This document shows, piece after piece, positions 1-6,423 of a stretch of 8,779 bases of DNA. The position numbers and the translations under genes were made by a program. This stretch comes from Bacteroidota bacterium. GTDB taxonomy: Bacteria; Bacteroidota; Bacteroidia; Chitinophagales; UBA2359. The notes beneath the pieces were generated by a model. The model had not been told where the DNA came from. It was given only the letters and a program-made list of their open reading frames with translations, and ran no database searches. The stretch lies in the NCBI GenBank assembly GCA_020629895.1, contig JAHDCM010000020.1, forward strand, positions 1 to 8,779. Reading direction: 5' to 3'. The stretch's first letter is position 1. Every line of letters begins with the position of its first letter.

Positions 1-32
1 TTCAGTCAACCACTCATTCACTCATTGTTTAC

Positions 33-252
33 CGCGTGAGGGATAGTAGTGGTAGATTGGTGAAATAGATGCTTTGTGAAGCCCGCTGAAGGGTGGCTGA
101 ACGATGGAGTGAAGACGCACTGAAGCAGAGGCTGAACAAGTAGCTATGAACCAACTACAAGCGGATAGCCCGACCCCATTTTTCGTTTTTGCCATAGTTT
201 CTGCGATAACGCAGGAACGGCAAAAACGAGAAAAATGGGGACACGCCCAAAA
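33..252 (-). repeat. Structured dispersed repeat, copy A
   Basis: Read on the minus strand, this element starts with TTTTGGGCGTG (252-242) and ends in CTCACGCG (40-33). It shares three blocks with the element at 6036-6244: the start, a 25-nt identical core (175-151), and a 23-nt end (55-33) with one mismatch. Between start and core lies a hairpin with arms at 174-193 and 219-240 (CCCCATTTTTCGTTTTTGCC against a near-perfect complement with a 2-nt bulge), topped by CTGCG/CGCAG. GCGTG near the start can pair with CACGC near the end and close the element. The segment between core and end (about 56-150) differs from the other copy and carries a tandem repeat. The element begins three bases beyond the stop codon of the secreted-protein gene, so it probably lies in that gene's 3' untranslated region. 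No protein is encoded. Whether it is a REP/MITE-like mobile element or an RNA is inference. Confidence 0.8.
76..141. repeat. Two 33-nt tandem units with TGAA every 10-12 nt
   Basis: Two adjacent units start at 76 and 109. Each contains GTGAAG, CTGAAG and GGCTGAAC in the same order and at nearly the same spacing: GTGAAG at 76 and 109, CTGAAG at 86 and 120, GGCTGAAC at 95 and 130. As a result TGAA recurs at 77, 87, 98, 110, 121 and 133, with a further one at 61. The repeat fills the part of copy A where copy B carries a second long hairpin. No coding role is evident. Confidence 0.6.
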
Positions 253-254
253 AA

Positions 255-2366
255 TTAATACCGAACGATAGGGACGCCTATTAAGCTGGCGTTCGGATAG
301 TACAAGTTAAAATCGAAGACAGAGATTACCCGATCTAAATTACAGTCTGCATCGCGATATTCATCAATAGAGGCACTACCTGCTTGATATTCATTATAGT
401 CATCAATTGTAATGATGCCATCACTATTGATATCGCCAGGATGTAGGGCATATACTAGTTGGGAGTTGGCGAGGGTAATAGGGGCTAGTTGACCTGTTCC
501 AGTAGCTTGGGTAATGCTACTAGTAAAATCATAATAGATAGGTTGATTATTAGCAACAGTAATCGTCTGACTATTGACAGCCAAGTGATTGCGATGGCGG
601 ACAATAAACGAGTAGGATTCGTTAGATACTAAGTACTCAAGGGTCAGTGCATTATTGGTATTATTAATGCCTACGATATTACCATCATCTAATAATAAAG
701 CAGCTTTTTGTTCGATCATGGTACTTGGGCTTGTAGGCTCGTCAAGGTCTCTTTTGTGTACTTCTATCAAAACCCAATCGACAGTATTATTTGGCAAATC
801 AGCGTAGGTATTAAACTGTTCTGTGCCAGTATAAAACCAGGGTGCGCGATTATAGGGTTGTTTGAGAGGGAGGAGTTGTTTTTGATAAAGAATATTGTCC
901 ATCTTGGCAGTCATAGGATTGAGTGTTCCTCCTAAAAAAGCGTTGAGATAAACCTCAACAGGTGGGGCAGTTGTCGGTAGTGTAATGGTTAATGTGTCAT
1001 TACATATAGGAGAAAATTGCCCATCTTTATTGACTATTTTTACATTGTTAGTCCATATTTTTAATTCAGGATTAGAAGATAAACGGGCGGTAGCTGTTCC
1101 CCAATCATCAATTGCAGCGATGGTAGTTAGGCGATTCGTTGTGCCATTACCCGATGTATTGGTCTGATTTACTTTTACCATACCTGTTTCTATACGTCCA
1201 TCATGGGTATTGGCAAATAATTGATGAGAAACCATGATACGGTTATTAAGGTCAGCACTCAAGGCATCTCCTAGCCATGAATAAGAATTATTGCTGATAG
1301 GAGCATTAAATAAAATATCAGCAGTAGTAGCAACACTTGACGTATATTCTGTATCAAATAAAAGTCCATAAACACTGTCAATAATAGCCCCTCCTGCCCC
1401 CTCTAAAATGACATCTATTGCGTATTCCAGCTCTCCTGTGGGAAGTAACGTTGAATTGACGAGTTCTAATCGGAGCGTACCATTATCACAAGTATTGGTG
1501 CTACTACGAAGTAGAGGGGAATGGTAGTGGTTGGTAGAGGCTGAGTTTGATGCTATGGGCGTTACTCTGCCTTCGCATTCTCCTTCTGTAAAGTCAAAAA
1601 TGCCTACACATTCTGCTTTACAGGCATTACCATAAGTAATGCCATTACTTCCACAAACAGGCGCGTCATTTTGCGGACAGTTACATATATCCTCACAATT
1701 TAGTAGGGTTTGGACATAAACTTTTTGGTCAGCTAGATTGGGTGGGCAGATTGGATAAATCGGTTCTTCAGATTCGGTTTCTTGACAAAGAAGCATACCT
1801 GAACAAGAAAAGTTAACATCAGGAATGCCAGCTGTATTGCAGTCCTTATCAACATCTACGGTATAAATGCTACGCCCAAAAAAATCATATTCGATGAGTT
1901 CAGGATTGCAAACTAATCCATCGTTACATAAGCCTGGTTCTTCACCTGTACCTGTAAAATAGGGGGTGATAAAATCAACCATGTCCACACATTCATTAGG
2001 TCTAACTTGTCCATAGTTTTGCTCAATAATGGCAGCATCTAAATCATTTATAATGCCATCACCATTACAATCGACATGTTTTAAGTTAATGATACCATAA
2101 ACGCCTGTTCCGAATGTAGGCCAGTCATTAGAGGCTTGAGGAGAAAATTCATTGATTTGGTCTACTCGTTCAATTCCTACACTACCATAGTGTAAGCCAA
2201 TCAATAGGAAATCTTCCATATTCACTGGGTCGCCTTCTTCCGCCGAATAGTCAATATACGGGTAAATACCTGTTGTATTTCCAGGATAGACAGCGTCTGT
2301 TGGATATTGAGCAAAGGTAATCGAATGGGTGATTACCAAACATAGAAGAAGAAATAATCGGTACAT
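255..2366 (-). CDS. Secreted dockerin/Kazal-domain surface protein
   Basis: A 703-aa protein predicted to be exported; its role is unknown. The start at 2366 is preferred over an in-frame ATG at 2480 because it opens directly into a signal peptide (MYRLFLLLCLVITHSITFAQ, cleavage after about residue 20) and because a promoter-like box overlaps the extension. Residues 26-124 resemble a dockerin-type pair: a degenerate first half, then a good calcium loop DCNGDGIINDLD (99-110) followed by NYG. Residues 224-264 form a cysteine-rich Kazal-like domain (CNCPQNDAPVCGSNGITYGN and further Cys). Residues about 296-462 look beta-rich and may be a cohesin-like sandwich (inference). Residues 468-640 resemble a C-terminal module of Saprospiraceae surface proteins (NRAPWFYTGTE, VDWVLIEV, VRHRNHLAV). 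Two more EF-hand-type loops follow (DINSDGIITIDDYN 645-658; DADCNLDRVISVFDFN 672-687). I see no type IX sorting domain after them. Domain identities come from recalled motifs, not a search. Confidence 0.85.
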   Translation of the reverse strand: MYRLFLLLCLVITHSITFAQYPTDAVYPGNTTGIYPYIDYSAEEGDPVNMEDFLLIGLHYGSVGIERVDQINEFSPQASNDWPTFGTGVYGIINLKHVDCNGDGIINDLDAAIIEQNYGQVRPNECVDMVDFITPYFTGTGEEPGLCNDGLVCNPELIEYDFFGRSIYTVDVDKDCNTAGIPDVNFSCSGMLLCQETESEEPIYPICPPNLADQKVYVQTLLNCEDICNCPQNDAPVCGSNGITYGNACKAECVGIFDFTEGECEGRVTPIASNSASTNHYHSPLLRSSTNTCDNGTLRLELVNSTLLPTGELEYAIDVILEGAGGAIIDSVYGLLFDTEYTSSVATTADILFNAPISNNSYSWLGDALSADLNNRIMVSHQLFANTHDGRIETGMVKVNQTNTSGNGTTNRLTTIAAIDDWGTATARLSSNPELKIWTNNVKIVNKDGQFSPICNDTLTITLPTTAPPVEVYLNAFLGGTLNPMTAKMDNILYQKQLLPLKQPYNRAPWFYTGTEQFNTYADLPNNTVDWVLIEVHKRDLDEPTSPSTMIEQKAALLLDDGNIVGINNTNNALTLEYLVSNESYSFIVRHRNHLAVNSQTITVANNQPIYYDFTSSITQATGTGQLAPITLANSQLVYALHPGDINSDGIITIDDYNEYQAGSASIDEYRDADCNLDRVISVFDFNLYYPNASLIGVPIVRY

Positions 2367-2459
2367 GACAGTTAGTTTTAGGATGGGAAATAATCCTAAT
2401 GTGTGTGTTTGTATAAAGAAGTATATAAAATGGTGAATCAGTGCTTTATTGAGTAGACT

Positions 2460-2467
2460 CAAAAATA
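2460..2467 (-). promoter_or_regulatory. Putative -7 box for the secreted-protein gene
   Basis: On the minus strand this reads TATTTTTG, a full match to the Bacteroidota -7 consensus TAnnTTTG. It lies about 93 nt upstream of the ATG at 2366. A TTG at the usual distance upstream is not obvious: the nearest CAAA runs on the plus strand give spacers of 12 and 27 nt. It is therefore only half supported. It falls inside the longer in-frame ORF, which favours the shorter start. Confidence 0.35.
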
Positions 2468-2587
2468 ATAGATAAATCACAAAATAAAATAGTACAAATT
2501 TGCTATTTTGTAGCCTAGTTTAAAGCTTTTTGAGAAGGTTAGAAAAGAGTTTTTGCTAGGTAATACACTGATTACTAGTGGTTAATG

Positions 2588-2595
2588 TATTTTTG
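2588..2595 (+). promoter_or_regulatory. Putative -7 box for the 484-aa gene
   Basis: TATTTTTG matches TAnnTTTG exactly and lies 47 nt before the ATG at 2643, a plausible leader length. No TTG stands at the expected 18-20 nt upstream (CTG is at 2568-2570), so support is partial. Confidence 0.35.
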
Positions 2596-2642
2596 ATGAT
2601 TGTTTCAAGGACGTGTTTTGTAGGTAAAAATGGGCTGTAATT

Positions 2643-4097
2643 ATGCAAAAAAATACTAAAGATATTTTAAAGGGGAAATTATTGGAGTTATTACGTACCT
2701 TTTCCAACAAAGAATTAAAGCGATTAGAAAGCTATATCATGGCTCCATTTATTAATACGAATAAAAAGATAATGCATTTATTCGAATTAATTAAAAGACA
2801 GCATCCCAACTATGAAAATATTAGTAAGCAAAAGCTATATGAAAAGATTTATGACACTCGTGCTACTTATCAAGATTCCCGATTACGTATTTTAGTGTCG
2901 TCTCTTTCTCGTATTGTCGAACAGTTTATTTCTTACCAAAAATACGAAAAAGATCAGTACCGAAAGCAAAGCTATTTATTAGAAAGTTTAGTAGAACGTC
3001 ATCTTGCCAAGCATTTTGAGCAGCAGTATGGGCAAATGAGTAAAGAGCTAAAAAAGGCTCCTTACCGCAATATTGATTACTATTACTGGCAGTTTTGGTT
3101 AGCAGAAGTCAATCACCAAAACATTCTCTATTATGATAATCGCTCCACAGACGATAGCCTACAAAAGGTAATTGATCAATTAGATGTGTACTATATTTCC
3201 CTAAAACTACATTACCACTGGTTAGCTCTCAATCGACAACGCGTCGTACAACAAGAGTATAATCAAGGCTTTTTTTGGGACGAAATTAATCAACACATTC
3301 AAACGACTCCTTTATCGGAAGAAGTACTTATTCAGCTATACAAACAAATGATTGACATTTTGCAAGAGCCTGAAAAAGAAAGCCACTTCACTGAACTAAG
3401 AACACTATTTAAAAAGGAAAAAGCTATTCTGGTTAAAGAAGAACAACAACAAATATATGCAGTCCTTATCAATTACTGCCGTTGGCAGTCTTCAAAAGGA
3501 GCCACCAAGTACATGATAGAAGCATTGGAGTTGTACAAAGAAATGCTAAACGAAAAATTACTTTATATCGGAGATTACCTAGCTCCCCACCATTTCAAAA
3601 ATATTGTATCCTTAGCCCTGCAAGTAGATGAACTAACATGGGCAGACCAATTTATGCAAGAAAACTGGGAAGAAATGCACCCTAGTCATGCTAGTAATGT
3701 GTACGCCTACAACCAAGCGGCTCTATTTTTTCACCAACAAGCATTTGAAGAAGCAGCGTCTCTACTACAACAAATCCAATTCTCCGACTACGAATTTATA
3801 GATTTTTACTACCATATCGGCTACAAAGTACTACTCATAAAAACCTACTATGAAACCGAAGAAGAATACCCGCTCACCGCAGCATTAGAAGCCTTACGTA
3901 TCTATATGATTCGACATAAAAAAATAGCCAGTAACCAGCGAGATGCCTATCTCAACTTTATCAAACTTTGCAAACGATTGATGAATGAAAAACGAGGCAA
4001 AAAACGCAAATCGAAAGACGATTTAGGAGAAGCGATTAGTAATACCGAACCGTTATTTCAACGTCATTGGTTATTGGATAAATACGCAGAGACTTAG
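2643..4097 (+). CDS. Helix-rich hypothetical protein, possible Bacteroidota family
   Basis: A 484-residue protein with no signal peptide and no membrane segment, so probably cytoplasmic. I recognise no catalytic motif. The first 100 residues (LLRTFSNKELKRLESYIMAP, then FINTNKKIMHLFELI and DSRLRILVSSLSRIVEQFI) recall an N-terminal pattern I associate with uncharacterised Bacteroidota proteins: a leucine-rich helix, a 'spyfN' turn, then more helices. The rest is rich in Tyr, Gln, Glu, Lys and Leu and looks wholly alpha-helical; residues about 340-430 (YNQAALFFHQQAFEEAASLL and following) look like TPR-type helical hairpins. The C-terminus is basic (KRGKKRKSKDD). A role as a helical-repeat scaffold is inference. 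It is divergent from the secreted-protein gene (276 nt between starts) and convergent with purH, so it is probably a single-gene unit. The start is the first in-frame ATG; there is no clear Shine-Dalgarno, as is usual in this phylum. Confidence 0.85.
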   Translation: MQKNTKDILKGKLLELLRTFSNKELKRLESYIMAPFINTNKKIMHLFELIKRQHPNYENISKQKLYEKIYDTRATYQDSRLRILVSSLSRIVEQFISYQKYEKDQYRKQSYLLESLVERHLAKHFEQQYGQMSKELKKAPYRNIDYYYWQFWLAEVNHQNILYYDNRSTDDSLQKVIDQLDVYYISLKLHYHWLALNRQRVVQQEYNQGFFWDEINQHIQTTPLSEEVLIQLYKQMIDILQEPEKESHFTELRTLFKKEKAILVKEEQQQIYAVLINYCRWQSSKGATKYMIEALELYKEMLNEKLLYIGDYLAPHHFKNIVSLALQVDELTWADQFMQENWEEMHPSHASNVYAYNQAALFFHQQAFEEAASLLQQIQFSDYEFIDFYYHIGYKVLLIKTYYETEEEYPLTAALEALRIYMIRHKKIASNQRDAYLNFIKLCKRLMNEKRGKKRKSKDDLGEAISNTEPLFQRHWLLDKYAET

Positions 4098-4106
4098 CGG
4101 GGGGGC

Positions 4107-5741
4107 TTAATGCCTAAAATGTCGTAAACCCGTAAAAATCATCGCCACATCAAGGTCATCGCATTTTGCGATCACCTCCTTATCGCGTATCGAACCACCT
4201 GGCTGAACAATTAGTCGAATACCCGCTGCCGCAGCCAACTCAACATTATCTGCAAAAGGAAAAAAGGCATCAGATATCAAAACAGCTTTAGCCAATTCGG
4301 TCTGTATATAGCCTTCCAAATCGGGTCCACTATATGCTTGCTGCAAATTTGCCTTACTTTTTTCAATCGCCAATTTAGTAGCAATCAAACGATTGGGTTG
4401 CCCTGCTCCCATACCCAATAACTGCAAAATACCATCCTTTTCTCGCACAATAACAATCGCATTCGACTTAATCGAGCAAATAGCACGAATACCAAATGTA
4501 ATAAGTGGACGAAGAGAAGCTATGGCAGCCGTTTTTTTAGTAACAGATTTTAACTTATCATATAATTTTTCGTCTTTATCTTGAACCAATAAACTACTAT
4601 CCATATAACGCAAGTCCTTGAATGCTTGATTCGAAGCCTCAAAATCATATACAATAACCCGCAAATTTTTGTGGATACGTAAATACGCAAGTGCCTCCTC
4701 ACTATAAGATGGAGCTACCACCACCTCAATAAATTTGCGGGCTGCCCGATTCGCCGCATCTAAGCGAAAAAAAGTGACCGTATCTTTATTGACAGGACGA
4801 TTAAAAGCGACAATCGAACCAAAGGCCGAAATAGGATCACCCGCCCAAGCTGCTGCTAACAACTCTCGCTGATCAGAGCCACTAGCCAATCCACAAGGAT
4901 TATTGTGTTTCACCACCGCACAAGCACCTGCCTCAAAGCCTCGAACTGCCTCAATGGCACCATTTATATCAAGTATATTATTAAAAGATAGAGCTTTGCC
5001 ATGCAGTACTTCCAAATCTGCCAAAGCATAAGTAGCAGTTCGCTCTCGATAAAGTTGGGCCGTTTGATGGGCATTTTCACCATAACGCAAGGTTTGTATT
5101 TGGTCAAATGTCAAACGCAAAGAAGGTTTTCCTAACTCCTGATCCATTTTTGTAGCAATCACCGCATCATAATCGGCCGTATGATTAAATGCCTGCTGCA
5201 TCAATGATTTACGCGTAGCAAGCGACAACGCTCCACCCGATTGATGCAACTCTTCAATCAATGAGGCATAATCATTCGGATCAGTCACAACAGCCACATA
5301 TTGATAGTTCTTTGCTGCCGCTCTTATCATCGTTGGCCCACCTATATCTATATGTTCAATAAGAGTCGAAAAATCGGCCCCACTTTCCAGCTTTTCTTGA
5401 AACGGATAAAGGTTACAAACCACCAAATCAATCGGTGTTATTCCCAATGTTGCCGCTTCAGATGCATCTCTTTCTCTGTCATATAACAATGCAGAGCCGA
5501 TCTGAAAAGAAAGTGTTTTCATGCGGCCACCAAATGCTTCTGGTGAACCTGTTATCTCCTGAATTGGGGTAAAAGAAATGCCATTTTCCTTCAATAACCG
5601 AGCAGTTCCTCCTGTAGAAATAATTTCACAGTCATACTGTGTCAGTGCTTGTGCCAAAGGAAGTAATTCGGTTTTGTTCGAAACGCTAATCAATGTACGT
5701 CTAATCGAAATATCTGATGGGGTATGAGTATTATTCATCAT
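4107..5741 (-). CDS. purH: Bifunctional AICAR formyltransferase / IMP cyclohydrolase
   Basis: Catalyses the last two steps of de novo IMP synthesis in the cytoplasm: formyl transfer from 10-formyl-THF to AICAR, then ring closure of FAICAR. The 544 residues include the N-terminal MGS-like cyclohydrolase domain (about 14-200) with STGGTA (42-47), GGRMKTL (71-77), NLYPF (110-114), DIGG (132-135) and AAAKN (141-145). These retain the equivalents of the Lys, Tyr, Asp and Lys placed in the cyclohydrolase site of human ATIC. The transformylase domain has RYGENAHQ (219-226), KHNNPCG (278-284, catalytic Lys-His), KSNAIV (425-430), GMGAGQPNR (443-451), SDAFFPF (490-496), QPGGSIRD (513-520) and the hallmark terminus RHFRH. 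One oddity is that the usual KTLHP reads KTLSF. The start could be either of two adjacent ATGs (5741 or 5738); residues 1-13 lie outside the family core. It is convergent with the upstream helical-protein gene and appears monocistronic. Confidence 0.97.
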   Translation of the reverse strand: MMNNTHTPSDISIRRTLISVSNKTELLPLAQALTQYDCEIISTGGTARLLKENGISFTPIQEITGSPEAFGGRMKTLSFQIGSALLYDRERDASEAATLGITPIDLVVCNLYPFQEKLESGADFSTLIEHIDIGGPTMIRAAAKNYQYVAVVTDPNDYASLIEELHQSGGALSLATRKSLMQQAFNHTADYDAVIATKMDQELGKPSLRLTFDQIQTLRYGENAHQTAQLYRERTATYALADLEVLHGKALSFNNILDINGAIEAVRGFEAGACAVVKHNNPCGLASGSDQRELLAAAWAGDPISAFGSIVAFNRPVNKDTVTFFRLDAANRAARKFIEVVVAPSYSEEALAYLRIHKNLRVIVYDFEASNQAFKDLRYMDSSLLVQDKDEKLYDKLKSVTKKTAAIASLRPLITFGIRAICSIKSNAIVIVREKDGILQLLGMGAGQPNRLIATKLAIEKSKANLQQAYSGPDLEGYIQTELAKAVLISDAFFPFADNVELAAAAGIRLIVQPGGSIRDKEVIAKCDDLDVAMIFTGLRHFRH

Positions 5742-5839
5742 TTATTTGGTATAAAAATATAAAAGTAAAGAATTGAAAATATAAGTTGTATAACAACGGT
5801 TAGCTGTAATTTTTTTCAAAAAAAAACAATTCAATGTTG

Positions 5840-5847
5840 TAACTTTG
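5840..5847 (+). promoter_or_regulatory. Orphan plus-strand -7-like box
   Basis: TAACTTTG matches TAnnTTTG exactly. It points right, into non-coding sequence rather than to a nearby gene: the next plus-strand gene starts 577 nt away. No TTG is seen 18-20 nt upstream, so this may be chance in A/T-rich DNA. Confidence 0.25.
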
Positions 5848-5912
5848 AGCAACTTTTTGCGTCTAAATTACGTATTCAATAATAAAAGAATAAGTTTTTT
5901 AGTACTTCGATT

Positions 5913-5930
5913 GTGAAATCGACATTTCAC
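5913..5930. repeat. Perfect inverted repeat
   Basis: GTGAAAT-CGAC-ATTTCAC forms a 7-bp perfect stem with a 4-nt loop. It stands alone in the gap between purH and repeat copy B. It could be an operator or an RNA hairpin; nothing else decides between these. Confidence 0.5.
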
Positions 5931-6035
5931 CGCACACCTTTTTATATAAGAGGCTTTCATGCCTTTGTTTAGAGGCAGAATGATTAGAGGAGTAATGAAT
6001 TGTATGTTTTTTCTTCTAATTTTTAATGTGTAATG

Positions 6036-6244
6036 TTTTGGGCGTGCCCTTTTTCGCCTCGCCCATCGATGCGTCCACGCATCGACAGGTACGAGGCGAA
6101 AAAAGGTCGGGCTATCCGCTTGTAGTTGGCTCGTAGAAAGCCTGTTATGCTATACCCTTAGCAGTGTCTTCCTTCGTCAGCCCTGCTAAGGGTAGCATCA
6201 CAAGGCTGCTACTTCGTCAAGCTACCGCTACTATCCCTCACGCG
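6036..6244 (+). repeat. Structured dispersed repeat, copy B
   Basis: Second copy of the element at 33-252, in opposite orientation. Shared parts are the start TTTTGGGCGTG (6036-6046), the 25-nt core at 6105-6129 and the end at 6222-6244. Hairpin 1 pairs 6047-6061 (CCCTTTTTCGCCTCG) with 6092-6106, with one extra A. It is topped by a perfect 9-bp stem, TCGATGCGT (6066-6074) with ACGCATCGA (6077-6085). Hairpin 2 pairs ATGCTATACCCTTAGCAG (6147-6164) with CTGCTAAGGGTAGCAT (6183-6198), with a 2-nt bulge. It extends outward through AGCCT/AGGCT (6139-6143 with 6203-6207) and GTAG/CTAC (6133-6136 with 6209-6212). GCGTG (6042-6046, allowing for the preceding G) can close with CACGC (6239-6243). The stem sequences differ from copy A while the ability to fold is kept. 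No reading frame of note lies inside. Confidence 0.8.
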
Positions 6245-6300
6245 TAGGAGCGATCCCTTGTGGTCGCCCAACCGAACGATTGACGATTCATGTCCAATGT

Positions 6301-6365
6301 AAATCGTTCAATCGTCAGGCGTAAATCGTTCAATCGTCGGGCGTAAATCATTCATCATCGGACGT
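6301..6365 (+). repeat. Three 22-nt iteron-like tandem units
   Basis: Unit 1 (6301-6322) and unit 2 (6323-6344) differ at one base: AAATCGTTCAATCGTCAGGC then GT, against CGGGC at the same place. Unit 3 (6345-6365, 21 nt) is a degenerate copy. Just upstream, AACGATTGACGATT (6275-6288) is an inverted form of the unit that could pair with it, with one unpaired base. The array ends 58 nt before the transglycosylase start codon, so a regulatory role is possible but unproven. There are no spacers between units, so it is not a CRISPR array. Confidence 0.75.
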
Positions 6366-6423
6366 TAAAAAACCCTCTTTTTATCGAACTACTTTTATTT
6401 TCAAACTGTTAAATAATTAAGCC

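Larger units (their letters stand above)
5742..6035. other. A/T-rich intergenic stretch with small inverted repeats
   Basis: This 294-nt stretch carries no convincing gene. It must hold the purH promoter, though I could not place a full TAnnTTTG box for it. Visible items are an inverted repeat GTTGT-ATA-ACAAC (5785-5797, about 45 nt upstream of purH), a plus-strand TAACTTTG box (5840-5847), a perfect hairpin at 5913-5930, and AGGC-TTTCAT-GCCT near 5951-5964. The longest reading frame near its right end (ATG at 5959, stop at 6031-6033) encodes only 24 residues and has no supporting signal. Confidence 0.6.

Noticed and set aside
2367..2480. N-terminal extension of the secreted protein by 38 residues
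   Set aside because: It would place a second hydrophobic stretch before a complete signal peptide and overlaps a -7-like box; the ATG at 2366 starts cleanly at the signal peptide.
5959..6033. Small 24-residue reading frame before copy B
   Set aside because: Too short, no ribosome-binding or family evidence, and located in repeat-rich non-coding DNA.
33..6244. Composite transposon bounded by inverted copies A and B
   Set aside because: The interior holds purH and other apparently native genes with no transposase; the copies are internally divergent and look like independent dispersed repeats.
6301..6365. CRISPR array
   Set aside because: The units are directly abutting with no spacers, number only three, and no cas gene is present.
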